A DNA stretch of 64,000 bases from Pusillimonas sp. MFBS29 (lineage in GTDB: Bacteria; Pseudomonadota; Gammaproteobacteria; Burkholderiales; Burkholderiaceae_B), in contig NZ_JAJEWL010000002.1 in the NCBI RefSeq assembly GCF_020687695.1, forward strand, positions 248,001 through 312,000, read 5' to 3'. The notes beneath the pieces are model-generated. The model was not told the origin of the DNA. It saw only the letters and a list, made by a program, of their open reading frames with translations, and did not search any database. The translations under genes were made by a program, and so were the position numbers. Positions 28,872-36,863 of this stretch are shown in pieces. Position 1 is the stretch's first letter. Each line of letters begins with the position of its first letter.

Positions 28872-31142
28872 TTAACCCTTGACCCGTACGATTTTCTGTA
28901 CCTGGGGTACGTGGCGTATTGCCCGTATGACCTGGGCCAGATGCTTGCGGTTGTCGACCTGTACTGTAAGGTGGATCAGACCGGTGGTAGCCGCATCGTC
29001 GGGCATCGTAAGGTGCATGATGTTCGAGTCAGCCGCGGTAATTTCGGCTGCAAGACGGCCGAGCACACCGCGCTCGTTGATGACCGTAACGTCAAGACGG
29101 GTGCTCAGGTGACGCGCAGTATTGGCGTCCCATACGACAGGTATCCAGCGCTCGGGTTCGCGCGCGCGCTGCCTTTGGGCCACCGCACATTCGTCCATGT
29201 GCACGACCAGACCGTGTCCGAGGCGTATGCCGCCAATAATTGCATCGCCCGGCAGCGGGCCGCAGCATGGCGCCAGCTGCACCGCCTGGCCTTCGTTGCC
29301 ATGTATGACTATGGGTGCGCTGGTGACGGAAGAGAGCTCGTCGATGGCGGCAGCCGTTGTGGCCAGTAGCGGGTTTTCGGGGGCAAACCGCCGCGCAACG
29401 ACTGCGGCGAGGCGTTTGCCCAGGCCAATATCGGCCAGAATCTCGTCGCGGGAACTGGCGCCGGAGCTCTTGGCGAGTTTTTCCCATTCGGGATCGTCTT
29501 CGGCCGGCCGCGGAAGATTCATCTGATCGAACGCCTGGTTGAGCAGGCGCAGGCCGAAAGCGACGGACTCGGCATATTTCACCGTTCGCAGATAGTGGCG
29601 AATTTCGGAGCGGGCACGACCCGTGCGCACATAGTTCAGCCACTGTGTGCTGGGGCGGGCAGCCGGTGAGGTAATGATTTCCACCGAGTCGCCACTTTTC
29701 AGCTCGGTACGCAACGGCGCAAACTCCCCGTTGATCTTGGATGCGACTGCCTGATTGCCGATGTCAGTGTGAATGGTGTAGGCAAAATCGACGGGGGTGG
29801 CACCGCGTGGCAGCGAAATGATCTTGCCCTGCGGCGTGAATACGTATACGGCGTCGGGAAACAGATCGACCTTGACGTGTTCAAGGAACTCGCCCGAATC
29901 ACCGGTCTGGCTCTGGATGTCGAGCAGCGACTGCAACCATTGGTGGGTGCGTTTTTGCAGATCGTTCAACGAAACGTCGTCGTCTTTGTAGAGCCAATGC
30001 GAAGCGACGCCTTCTTCTGCAATGTGATCCATGTCGCGCGTACGAAACTGGAACTCCACCGGTGTGCCGTAGGGGCCGACCAGCGTTGTGTGCAGGGACT
30101 GATAGCCATTGAGTTTGGGAATGGCAATGTAATCCTTGAACTTGCCAGGCACAGGGCGGTAAAGCTGATGCAGCGTGCCCAGTGCAAGATAGCATTCCGG
30201 CAGCGTATGCACTATGACGCGAAAACCGTAGATATCGAGTACGTCGGAGAACGACTTTTTCTGCTCGACCATCTTGGAATAAATGCTGTACAGCGATTTT
30301 TCTCGGCCGCTTACTTCGGCCTCGATGCCAGCGGCCGGCAAGGCAACACGCGCGGCCTCGGTGATTTTGCTAAGTACCTCGCGCCGATTTCCACGTGCAG
30401 CCATCATGGCCTTGTGCAGAACCTGATAGCGGTTTGGATGCATGGCCTGGAAGCAAAGGTCTTGCAGTTCGCGAAACAAGGCATTGAGTCCGAGCCTGTG
30501 TGCGATAGGCGTGTAGATCTCCATGGTTTCGCGCGCGACGCGTCGTCGCTTCTCGGGTGCCACGGCACCCAGCGTGCGCATATTGTGCAGGCGGTCGGCA
30601 AGTTTGATGAGAATGACGCGCACGTCGCGTGCCATGGCCAGCAACATTTTGCGGAAACTTTCGGCCTGCTGTTCGGCCTTGGTGGCAAAGTCCAGGCGGT
30701 CGAGTTTTGACAACCCGTCTACGATTTCAGCCACATCGGTACCGAATTTTTCGGCAAGCTCCTGTTTGCTGATGCCCTGGTCTTCCATGACATCGTGCAG
30801 CAGGGCAGCCATCAGGGAATCGGCGTCAAGCTTCCAGCCGGCGCAAATTTCGGTAACGGTAATGGGGTGGGAAATGTAAGGTTCGCCGCTTGCCCGGAAC
30901 TGGCCCAGATGAGCTTGGTCGGCAAAGCGGTATGCTTCTTTTATGCGCTCGACTTCCTTTGGTTTAAGGTACTGGCTGACTATTTTTGTCAGCGGGTCGA
31001 GCGATGCAATGGTGTTGGGGCCTTCCTGGGGTGGCGGTAACTGTGCTGGTTTACCGCCACCTTTGCGTCGGCGCAGCCGTGGGCCTTTCTTTAGCGCGGC
31101 CAGCAGGCCTGAAGAAGCACCACGAAATACGGAAAACGCCAT
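28872..31142 (-). CDS. spoT: Bifunctional (p)ppGpp synthetase/hydrolase (Rel/SpoT)
   Basis: A 756-aa long RelA/SpoT homologue controlling the stringent response. The HD hydrolase domain (about residues 70-230) has LLHDVMEDQG and IKLADRLHNMRT. The synthetase domain (about 270-400) has YGFRVIVHT, KDYIAIPKLNGYQSLHTT and EFQFRTRDMDHIAEEG. A TGS domain (VYVFTPQGKIISLPRGATPVD) and a C-terminal ACT domain complete the protein. The HD residues HD and ED are retained, so both activities are likely. It is the last gene of gmk-rpoZ-spoT, 18 bp after rpoZ. The first 40 residues are basic and low complexity. Confidence 0.95.
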   Translation of the reverse strand: MAFSVFRGASSGLLAALKKGPRLRRRKGGGKPAQLPPPQEGPNTIASLDPLTKIVSQYLKPKEVERIKEAYRFADQAHLGQFRASGEPYISHPITVTEICAGWKLDADSLMAALLHDVMEDQGISKQELAEKFGTDVAEIVDGLSKLDRLDFATKAEQQAESFRKMLLAMARDVRVILIKLADRLHNMRTLGAVAPEKRRRVARETMEIYTPIAHRLGLNALFRELQDLCFQAMHPNRYQVLHKAMMAARGNRREVLSKITEAARVALPAAGIEAEVSGREKSLYSIYSKMVEQKKSFSDVLDIYGFRVIVHTLPECYLALGTLHQLYRPVPGKFKDYIAIPKLNGYQSLHTTLVGPYGTPVEFQFRTRDMDHIAEEGVASHWLYKDDDVSLNDLQKRTHQWLQSLLDIQSQTGDSGEFLEHVKVDLFPDAVYVFTPQGKIISLPRGATPVDFAYTIHTDIGNQAVASKINGEFAPLRTELKSGDSVEIITSPAARPSTQWLNYVRTGRARSEIRHYLRTVKYAESVAFGLRLLNQAFDQMNLPRPAEDDPEWEKLAKSSGASSRDEILADIGLGKRLAAVVARRFAPENPLLATTAAAIDELSSVTSAPIVIHGNEGQAVQLAPCCGPLPGDAIIGGIRLGHGLVVHMDECAVAQRQRAREPERWIPVVWDANTARHLSTRLDVTVINERGVLGRLAAEITAADSNIMHLTMPDDAATTGLIHLTVQVDNRKHLAQVIRAIRHVPQVQKIVRVKG

Positions 31143-31160
31143 GGAATCCCCAGAAGTTGA

Positions 31161-31364
31161 TCAGGTCGGCACTTTGCGCAGCATTTCCAGACCGGTTGCG
31201 CCGGCAGCTATTTCGCGTAGGGCGGTTACTGTGGGCTTGTTTTTGCTGTCGAGGCGAGGCTCGTGGCCTTGGGCCAGTTCACGGGCGCGGTAGGTCGCTG
31301 CCAGCGTCAGGTTAAAGCGATTGGGTATTTGCTTCAGGCAGTCTTCAACAGTAATGCGTGCCAT
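31161..31364 (-). CDS. rpoZ: RNA polymerase omega subunit
   Basis: A 67-aa omega subunit, which chaperones beta-prime assembly into RNA polymerase and contributes to a ppGpp site. The family start [19 protein letters not shown] and the segments [13 protein letters not shown] and [13 protein letters not shown] are clear. It is shorter than E. coli omega (91 aa), as is usual in betaproteobacteria. It lies between gmk and spoT in the conserved order, with 32 and 18 bp gaps. Confidence 0.95.
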   Translation of the reverse strand: MARITVEDCLKQIPNRFNLTLAATYRARELAQGHEPRLDSKNKPTVTALREIAAGATGLEMLRKVPT

Positions 31365-31396
31365 TTTTTACCTATGGAATTAAAGGGTTAGAAGCA

Positions 31397-32032
31397 TCAA
31401 GCAATGGTTTTGCTGATGCCCAATTGTGAAAAGAGTTCTGTATGCCGCCGAGCTTGCGTGGCATAACGCAGACGCGTGGCTGCAACAATTTCGGACAGTT
31501 GCCGCAACGCGACGCTAAATTCTTGATTAATAATAACATATTGGCACTCGGAAGCGTGCGACATCTCGCCTCCGGCGGCCAGCAATCGGCGCGAAATAAC
31601 TTGTGGTGAGTCTTGCCCACGCTTGGTCAGGCGAGCCTCCAGGGCCTCGATCGAGGGCGGCAAAATAAAAATGCCAATTGCCTGAGGAAAGTGCTTGGTA
31701 ACCTGACGGGCGCCTTGCCAGTCTATTTCGAGCAGAACGTCGTGTCCCTGGCTCAGCGCTTCATCGATGCGGTCGCGTGGCGTGCCATAGAAATTTCCAT
31801 GCACTTCGGCCCATTCCAGCATTGCATTGTTGTCGCGCAGTTCGTTGAATTCGTCGTGGCTCACAAAGCGGTAATGCTTGCCGGCTTCTTCGCCAGGCCG
31901 CGGTTCACGGGTAGTGCAGGAAATAGATAAAACCAGGCTGGGGTCTTGGGCAAGCAAGGCATTGACCAGGCTGGATTTGCCCGCGCCGCTGGGAGCCACG
32001 ACCATGAAAATATTGCCAGAGTTAGACGACAT
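31397..32032 (-). CDS. gmk: Guanylate kinase
   Basis: A 211-aa kinase converting GMP to GDP with ATP. It has the P-loop APSGAGKSS (about residues 13-21), [17 protein letters not shown] in the GMP-binding region and [12 protein letters not shown]. The frame is open upstream to 32161, but ATG 32032 ([16 protein letters not shown]) is the family start. It leads the gmk-rpoZ-spoT operon, linking GTP supply to (p)ppGpp synthesis. Confidence 0.96.
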   Translation of the reverse strand: MSSNSGNIFMVVAPSGAGKSSLVNALLAQDPSLVLSISCTTREPRPGEEAGKHYRFVSHDEFNELRDNNAMLEWAEVHGNFYGTPRDRIDEALSQGHDVLLEIDWQGARQVTKHFPQAIGIFILPPSIEALEARLTKRGQDSPQVISRRLLAAGGEMSHASECQYVIINQEFSVALRQLSEIVAATRLRYATQARRHTELFSQLGISKTIA

Positions 32033-32090
32033 GATAAGCGTTACAAAAGAAATGTCAGGGGCAAGAATAGCAAAAGAACGATGCCTGTGG

Positions 32091-32426
32091 CTAATTAAGC
32101 TGGTCGGGCGCCTGATGGCCGAGCTCTTCCAGGGTTTGCTGGAACACCTTAGCGTTACCACATAAGAATACGGCGGCGTCGCCCATGTTCATATTGAAAG
32201 CGAGATCCTGAATTTGCGTACGGACCTCGTCCGGATGGCTGACGGCTGTCACATGCACATCGCCATCCTGCTCGAACTGCTCGGCCGGTACGAAATCTGC
32301 CACCAGGTTGATGTCGGGCGCACTGATCACGACGTAAGCAGTGAACTGCAGGTCTTCGATCTGGACATCAAGGATCAGACCCTGCTCAAGGGTGTCTACA
32401 AGTGTGCTCTGGGGCTGGATACTCAT
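32091..32426 (-). CDS. Hypothetical protein, 111 aa, not recognised
   Basis: A small acidic soluble protein ([16 protein letters not shown]... to ...[11 protein letters not shown]) with no signal peptide, transmembrane segment or motif I recognise. Alternating hydrophobic stretches such as [19 protein letters not shown] and [13 protein letters not shown] suggest an alpha/beta fold. The frame is open to 32564, overlapping xthA; ATG 32426 is the most sensible start, though no ribosome binding site is visible. It lies between xthA and gmk on the same strand, with gaps of 82 and 58 bp. Gene status is likely but not certain. Confidence 0.6.
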   Translation of the reverse strand: MSIQPQSTLVDTLEQGLILDVQIEDLQFTAYVVISAPDINLVADFVPAEQFEQDGDVHVTAVSHPDEVRTQIQDLAFNMNMGDAAVFLCGNAKVFQQTLEELGHQAPDQLN

Positions 32427-32508
32427 GGAAGGGTAGCTTGCTGGTGTGAAATGTGTGGAACAGTGCAGATTGTACGTGAACTCGATAGCAACACCGTTTG
32501 CCGTGGTG

Positions 32509-33294
32509 CTATCGATTGAAGTCCAGCGTGGCAACGACAGGCGTGTGATCCGACGGTTGCTCATTCCTTCTGGGGTCTTTGTCTATCGTACACGAGGCGC
32601 AATAGGGCAGCAGGGCATCCGAGAGCAGAACGTGATCAATGCGCAAGCCGGCGTTGCGCCGGAAGGCGAAGCGTCGGTAATCCCACCAGGTGAAAGATTT
32701 TTCCTCTTGGTCGAACTGGCGGAATGCGTCAGTCAGGCCAAGTGCAAGCAGGGAGTTGAATGCTGCGCGTTCGGGTTCGGAAACCAGGACGTCACCCTCC
32801 CATTTCTGTGGGTCGTGAACGTCTTCGTCATGGGGCGCCACGTTGTAATCCCCCAGAATTGCCAGGCGTGGATAACGTTGCAGCTCTTGCTGCAGCCAGT
32901 CGCGCAAGGCCTGGAACCACCTGAGCTTGTATTCATATTTGTCGCTGCCTACGGCCTGTCCGTTGGGGCAGTAGGCACTGATCACGCGAATGTCACCCGC
33001 CGGGCTTGCCAGCGTCGTTGCGATGATGCGTTGCTGAGGATCTTCAAGTCCGGGCAGGTTGCGTTGTATGTCGGTGCCGGCTGCCTTGGTAATGATGGCG
33101 ACGCCGTTATAGGTTTTTTGTCCTGCCCAGCAGGCCTCAAAACCCGCCTCCCGAAAAGCTTCGATGGGAAATTTGTCGTCGGTCAGTTTCAATTCCTGCA
33201 GACATAGTGCTTCTACAGGAGAACTTTCCAGCCAGTCCAGCACCTGTTGCAGGCGTACTTTAAGTGAATTGACGTTCCATGTTGCTAGCTTCAC
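32509..33294 (-). CDS. xthA: Exodeoxyribonuclease III
   Basis: A 261-aa AP endonuclease/3'-5' exonuclease for base-excision repair. The endonuclease/exonuclease/phosphatase fold is shown by KLATWNVNSLKVRL (metal Asn), CLQELKLTDDKFP (metal Glu), VISAYCPNGQ, ILGDYNVAPHDEDVHDP (catalytic Asp and Asn) and the C-terminal PSDHTPVVATLD (Asp-His). The length matches ExoA/XthA. It is divergent from the small ORF at 33413. Confidence 0.94.
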   Translation of the reverse strand: MKLATWNVNSLKVRLQQVLDWLESSPVEALCLQELKLTDDKFPIEAFREAGFEACWAGQKTYNGVAIITKAAGTDIQRNLPGLEDPQQRIIATTLASPAGDIRVISAYCPNGQAVGSDKYEYKLRWFQALRDWLQQELQRYPRLAILGDYNVAPHDEDVHDPQKWEGDVLVSEPERAAFNSLLALGLTDAFRQFDQEEKSFTWWDYRRFAFRRNAGLRIDHVLLSDALLPYCASCTIDKDPRRNEQPSDHTPVVATLDFNR

Positions 33295-33370
33295 GTGGTC
33301 CTCGATTTGTCTAAGTTATTGAGCTGATTGGATTTATTCTTGGCGATAGGTTACCCTAGAAGAGTACGAA

Positions 33371-33389
33371 GGCGCACGGTGCGCCTTTT
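33371..33389 (+). promoter_or_regulatory. 5' hairpin before the 47-codon small ORF
   Basis: GGCGCA (33371-33376), loop CGG and TGCGCC (33380-33385) are followed by TTTT, ending 11 nt before the AAGGAG ribosome binding site of the small ORF. There is no plus-strand gene upstream for it to terminate, so it could be a 5'-UTR stabiliser or attenuator. Confidence 0.5.
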
Positions 33390-33412
33390 GTAATGCTACT
33401 AAGGAGTTCAAC

Positions 33413-33556
33413 ATGACAAGCAAACCGACTGCCAAGAAGCAGCCATTCGTAATTGAACCACTTAACTGGGTCGCACCCAGCGCATCGAACGAAAAAGCTG
33501 AAAAAAGCGCCGACGATGCGAAGCAAGCCAAGCAGCAAAAAGAATCACAGGAATAA
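33413..33556 (+). CDS. Small hydrophilic protein, 47 aa, not recognised
   Basis: A short ORF with a consensus AAGGAG ribosome binding site (33401-33406), 6 nt before the ATG. The product starts MTSKPTAKKQPF, has a short hydrophobic patch with one tryptophan (IEPLNWVAPS) and ends in a Lys/Glu/Gln/Ala-rich helical tail. It has no signal peptide or known motif. It stands between xthA and bktB as its own unit, with a hairpin on the 5' side and a strong terminator 20 bp after the stop. The clean ribosome binding site and terminator argue for a real gene. Confidence 0.65.
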   Translation: MTSKPTAKKQPFVIEPLNWVAPSASNEKAEKSADDAKQAKQQKESQE

Positions 33557-33575
33557 AGCCGGCCTGATCGAATTC

Positions 33576-33617
33576 TGACAAAAAAAGCAGAGCCCATCCG
33601 CTCTGCTTTTTTTGTCA
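33576..33617. terminator. Strong bidirectional intrinsic terminator
   Basis: Perfect 17-bp arms (33576-33592 and 33601-33617) with an 8-nt loop. The GC part (AGCAGAG/CTCTGCT) is flanked by A7 on one side and T7 on the other, so it works as a terminator in either direction. It ends the small-ORF transcript. Confidence 0.9.
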
Positions 33618-33639
33618 GCATCCGGTGGCAAATATGCGG

Positions 33640-33668
33640 TTATCATATTTTGTGCAGTGCGATAATAT
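33640..33668 (+). promoter_or_regulatory. Candidate sigma-70 promoter for bktB
   Basis: TTATCA (33640-33645) and TAATAT (33663-33668) are separated by 17 bp, each matching consensus at four of six positions. The predicted start near 33675 gives a 5' leader of about 39 nt. Confidence 0.5.
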
Positions 33669-33713
33669 TTGTCGCTAAATACTCACTCATGGATACATAC
33701 CGGGAGCCATCAC

Positions 33714-34895
33714 ATGGAAGACGTCGTTGTAGTTGGAGCATGCCGCACCGCTATCGGAGACTTTGGCGGAGGATTGAAAGATGTTGCGCCTTGCGAGTTG
33801 GGTGCGACCGTAATCAGGGCCGTGCTGGATCGCAGCAATGTTCCGGCTGCTGATGTCGGTCACGTTGTTATGGGCAATGTCATCAATACTGAGCCACGTG
33901 ACATGTATCTTTCTCGTGTCGCTGCGGTGCAGGCCGGCATTCCGCATGATACGCCGGCATTCAACGTGAACCGCTTGTGCGGATCGGGTTTGCAGGCCAT
34001 CGTTTCAGCCGCTCAAACCCTGATGCTTGGCGATGCCCGGGTAGCCGTTGCCGGCGGCGCAGAAAGCATGAGCCGTGCACCTTATCTGGCACCGGCACAT
34101 CGCTGGGGTGCCCGCATGGGCGATAGCGCGCTGCTGGACATGATGACCGGCGCCTTGTCAGACCCATTCGAAAAAATGCACATGGGAGTCACTGCCGAAA
34201 ACGTGGCAAGCAAATACTCCATCAGCCGGGAAGAGCAGGATAGTCTCGCATTGCAGTCTCACCAGCGGGCCGAAGCAGCGATTGCGCAGGGCTATTTCAA
34301 GGATCAGATCGTTCCCATTGTGCAAAAGACCCGCAAGGGTGATGTCGTCTTTGATACTGACGAGCATGTACGGATGGGTGCAACCGCCGAGAACTTCTCG
34401 AAGCTCAAGCCCGTCTTTGTCAAGGAAAACGGCACGGTCACCGCGGGCAACGCATCGGGCCTGAATGATGGCGCGGCTGCCGTATTGCTGATGACGGCCA
34501 GTCACGCACAGGCCCAGGGCATGGCGCCCATGGCAAGACTGGTGTCCTACGGACACGCTGGCGTAGACCCCCGCTATATGGGTATTGGCCCGGTGCCGGC
34601 CACGAAGATCGCACTCGAGAAGGCAGGTCTTGGCATAGAGCAAATGGATGTTATCGAAGCCAACGAGGCGTTTGCTGCGCAGGCGTGTGCGGTCACCAAG
34701 GGTCTGGGCATGGATCCTGCCAAGGTGAACCCTAACGGCAGCGGCATAGGCCTGGGTCACCCCATAGGCGCCACAGGCGCGATCATTACGGTCAAGGCAC
34801 TGCATGAGCTGACGCGCATCCAGGGGCGCTACGCGCTGGTCACCATGTGCATAGGCGGCGGACAGGGTATTGCAGCGATCTTCGAGCGTGTCTGA
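33714..34895 (+). CDS. bktB: Beta-ketothiolase / acetyl-CoA acyltransferase (BktB-like)
   Basis: A 393-aa thiolase that condenses or cleaves acyl-CoAs (acetoacetyl-CoA, 3-ketovaleryl-CoA) in fatty-acid or polyhydroxyalkanoate metabolism. The acylated Cys89 is in NVNRLCGSGLQAIVSAAQT, the catalytic His in NPNGSGIGLGHPIGATGA and the second Cys in CIGGGQGIAAIFERV. The resemblance to Ralstonia/Cupriavidus BktB runs the whole length. ATG 33714 with GGGAG at 33702-33706 is chosen over the frame extension to 33669. No phaC or phaB is nearby. Confidence 0.92.
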   Translation: MEDVVVVGACRTAIGDFGGGLKDVAPCELGATVIRAVLDRSNVPAADVGHVVMGNVINTEPRDMYLSRVAAVQAGIPHDTPAFNVNRLCGSGLQAIVSAAQTLMLGDARVAVAGGAESMSRAPYLAPAHRWGARMGDSALLDMMTGALSDPFEKMHMGVTAENVASKYSISREEQDSLALQSHQRAEAAIAQGYFKDQIVPIVQKTRKGDVVFDTDEHVRMGATAENFSKLKPVFVKENGTVTAGNASGLNDGAAAVLLMTASHAQAQGMAPMARLVSYGHAGVDPRYMGIGPVPATKIALEKAGLGIEQMDVIEANEAFAAQACAVTKGLGMDPAKVNPNGSGIGLGHPIGATGAIITVKALHELTRIQGRYALVTMCIGGGQGIAAIFERV

Positions 34896-35655
34896 GTCAC
34901 AACCTTACCTGGTCGATGAGCCCACGCTGTCCGAACTTGACGGCATACGCTATCTGCATTTCGGTACAGAGTGGGTGCAGGGTGCAATGCGCGTGCGCAA
35001 GCCCGCCGAACTGGTGCTGGCCTACACGGCCCAGATGATGGCCTGGCTCATGTTTCTTGAGCCGGCCAAATCCGACCAGATCGGCATCATGGGGCTGGGA
35101 GCCGGATCCCTGCTCAGGTATACACTCAAGTACACGCCGGCTTCAGTCGTTACTGTGGAGTGGAATCCGGCCGTTACGGCAATCTGCCGCGCGTACTTCC
35201 GCCTGCCCGAAACACGCAGATCCCGCATAGACCACCAAGACGCGGCCTTGTGGGTGCAGGACAGCCGGAATTTCAATCGTTATATGGCATTAATGGTCGA
35301 TCTGTACGATGCTGACGCGATGGGTCCGGTGCGCGATTCCCTGGAGTTCTATCAAGGTTGCCATCGCGCCCTGGCAGACACCGGTGTCATGACGGTGAAT
35401 TTGTTTGGCGACCACGCCAGCTTTGGCCCGAATCTGCAGAATATTCGCGAAGCTTTCGACGGCAGAGTGCTGGAATTGCCCGAAATGGACGCCGGCAACC
35501 GAATCGTGCTTGCGTTCAAGGGGCCGGTGCTGGATGTCAGCGCCAGACAGTTTTTGCTGCGCGCAGACGAGCTGCAGTCCGGGTACGACTTGCCCGCACG
35601 CCGGTGGGCCAAAGAGCTGTTGTCCCAGCGGCCCGGGCGCTCACTGTCTGTGTAG
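34888..35655 (+). CDS. Spermidine-synthase-like (SpeE fold) protein
   Basis: A 255-aa Rossmann-fold protein of the polyamine synthase/methyltransferase group. The SAM-like loop IGIMGLGAGSLLRY, the acidic strand end VVTVEWNPAVTAICRAYF and the acidic segment MALMVDLYDADAMGP resemble aminopropyltransferases, but the short N-terminus and altered active site make true spermidine synthase activity uncertain. The GTG at 34888, overlapping the bktB stop, is the likely start; a TTG at 34870 is the alternative. Coupling to bktB suggests one transcript. Confidence 0.75.
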   Translation: MSESQPYLVDEPTLSELDGIRYLHFGTEWVQGAMRVRKPAELVLAYTAQMMAWLMFLEPAKSDQIGIMGLGAGSLLRYTLKYTPASVVTVEWNPAVTAICRAYFRLPETRRSRIDHQDAALWVQDSRNFNRYMALMVDLYDADAMGPVRDSLEFYQGCHRALADTGVMTVNLFGDHASFGPNLQNIREAFDGRVLELPEMDAGNRIVLAFKGPVLDVSARQFLLRADELQSGYDLPARRWAKELLSQRPGRSLSV

Positions 35656-35690
35656 CAAATGGTCGTGGTCTGGCTTGATGCAGCAGTTTT

Positions 35691-35706
35691 CAAGGGATAT
35701 CCCTTG
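35691..35706. promoter_or_regulatory. 16-bp perfect palindrome upstream of the ABC importer operon
   Basis: CAAGGGATATCCCTTG is a perfect palindrome 86 bp before the binding-protein ATG. It has the size and symmetry of a dimeric regulator site. A second, hairpin-like repeat (CATCTGC/GCAGATG, 35742-35760) lies between it and the gene. No confident promoter hexamers were identified. Confidence 0.45.
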
Positions 35707-35791
35707 GGGTATTTTGGCGTTCAACAGGTTAGACTACCGCCCATCTGCGGCGCGCAGATGCGCCGCCAGTTATTTGTCCAAGGAGCATTTC

Positions 35792-36760
35792 ATGAGGTTT
35801 AGCAATTCTGCCAAGCTGGCTTTCGGAACCGCAGCAATCCTTAGCGCGCTGACGTGGGGGCCGGTGTCGGCGCAGTCGGTGGCGGTTACCTCCATTGTCG
35901 AACACCCGGCGCTGGACTCCATCAGGGACGGCGTCGCGCAAGCACTGAAAGAGGCCGGTTACACCCAGGCCAAAGGACTGGAATGGCAATTTCAGACGGC
36001 ACAGGGCAATACTGCCATCGCAGCACAGATTGCGCGCAAGTTCGTAGGCGATAATCCCGATGTCATCGTTGCGATCGCCACACCTTCAGCTCAGGCCGTG
36101 GTTGCCGCCACCAAGTCGATTCCGGTCGTTTACTCGGCAGTTACCGATCCCATAGCTGCGCAGCTGGTGCCATCCATGGAGCCATCGGGTACCAACGTCA
36201 CCGGTGTCTCCGACAGCCTGGCACTGGAAAAGCAGGTCGAACTCATCAAGAAAGTCGTACCAAACGCCAAGCGGGTAGGTATGGTCTATAACCCTGGCGA
36301 AGCCAACTCGGTGGTTGTCGTCGAGCAAATGCGCAAGCTACTGCCACAAGCAGATATGTCGCTGGTCGAGGCTACGGCAGCCCGCACCGTCGATGTCGGT
36401 GCGGCAGCACGCAGTCTGGTTGGCAAAGTTGACGTTATCTACACCAATACCGACAACAACGTGGTATCGGCCTACGAGGCCATGGTCAAGGTTGGCATCG
36501 ACGCCAAGGTTCCCCTGATTGCGTCCGACACCGACAGCGTCAAGCGCGGTGCCATTGCCGCGCTGGGCGTGAACTACAAAGATCTGGGCCTGCAGACCGG
36601 CAAGATGGTCATCAAGATCCTGAAGGGCGAGAAACCCGGCAATATTGCCTCTGAAACCAGCGACAAGCTCGAGCTTTACGTCAATCCGGGCGCGGCGAAG
36701 AAGCAGGGCGTCACCCTGTCCGAAGAGTTCATCAAGTCGGCCACACAGGTTGTCGAGTAA
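35792..36760 (+). CDS. ABC importer substrate-binding protein (TrpX-like, ABC_sub_bind family)
   Basis: A 322-aa periplasmic binding protein. A signal peptide (about residues 1-28, ending GPVSAQS) precedes a two-lobed type I periplasmic fold with SVAVTSIVEHPALDSIRDGV, IPVVYSAVTDPIAAQLV and VIYTNTDNNVVSAYEAM. This family (PF04392) includes TrpX of the tryptophan/tyrosine TrpXYZ importers; the ligand here is not determined. AAGGAG at 35780-35785 supports ATG 35792. The following permease and ATPase complete the importer. A large hairpin separates this gene from the permease. Confidence 0.88.
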   Translation: MRFSNSAKLAFGTAAILSALTWGPVSAQSVAVTSIVEHPALDSIRDGVAQALKEAGYTQAKGLEWQFQTAQGNTAIAAQIARKFVGDNPDVIVAIATPSAQAVVAATKSIPVVYSAVTDPIAAQLVPSMEPSGTNVTGVSDSLALEKQVELIKKVVPNAKRVGMVYNPGEANSVVVVEQMRKLLPQADMSLVEATAARTVDVGAAARSLVGKVDVIYTNTDNNVVSAYEAMVKVGIDAKVPLIASDTDSVKRGAIAALGVNYKDLGLQTGKMVIKILKGEKPGNIASETSDKLELYVNPGAAKKQGVTLSEEFIKSATQVVE

Positions 36761-36801
36761 AATATTGTTGCTTGTCGGCTGAAAAGCGGCTGCACGGCTT
36801 A

Positions 36802-36845
36802 AAGCAGGCGGGTTGTTGCCTACAGCCCGCCTGCTTCTGTTTTTG
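36802..36845 (+). terminator. Intercistronic terminator between binding protein and permease
   Basis: Perfect 11-bp GC-rich arms (AAGCAGGCGGG 36802-36812 and CCCGCCTGCTT 36826-36836) with a 13-nt loop, followed by CTGTTTTT. It would reduce transcription into the permease, giving an excess of binding protein. Confidence 0.8.
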
Positions 36846-36863
36846 GCTGGATTGATTACCTAA

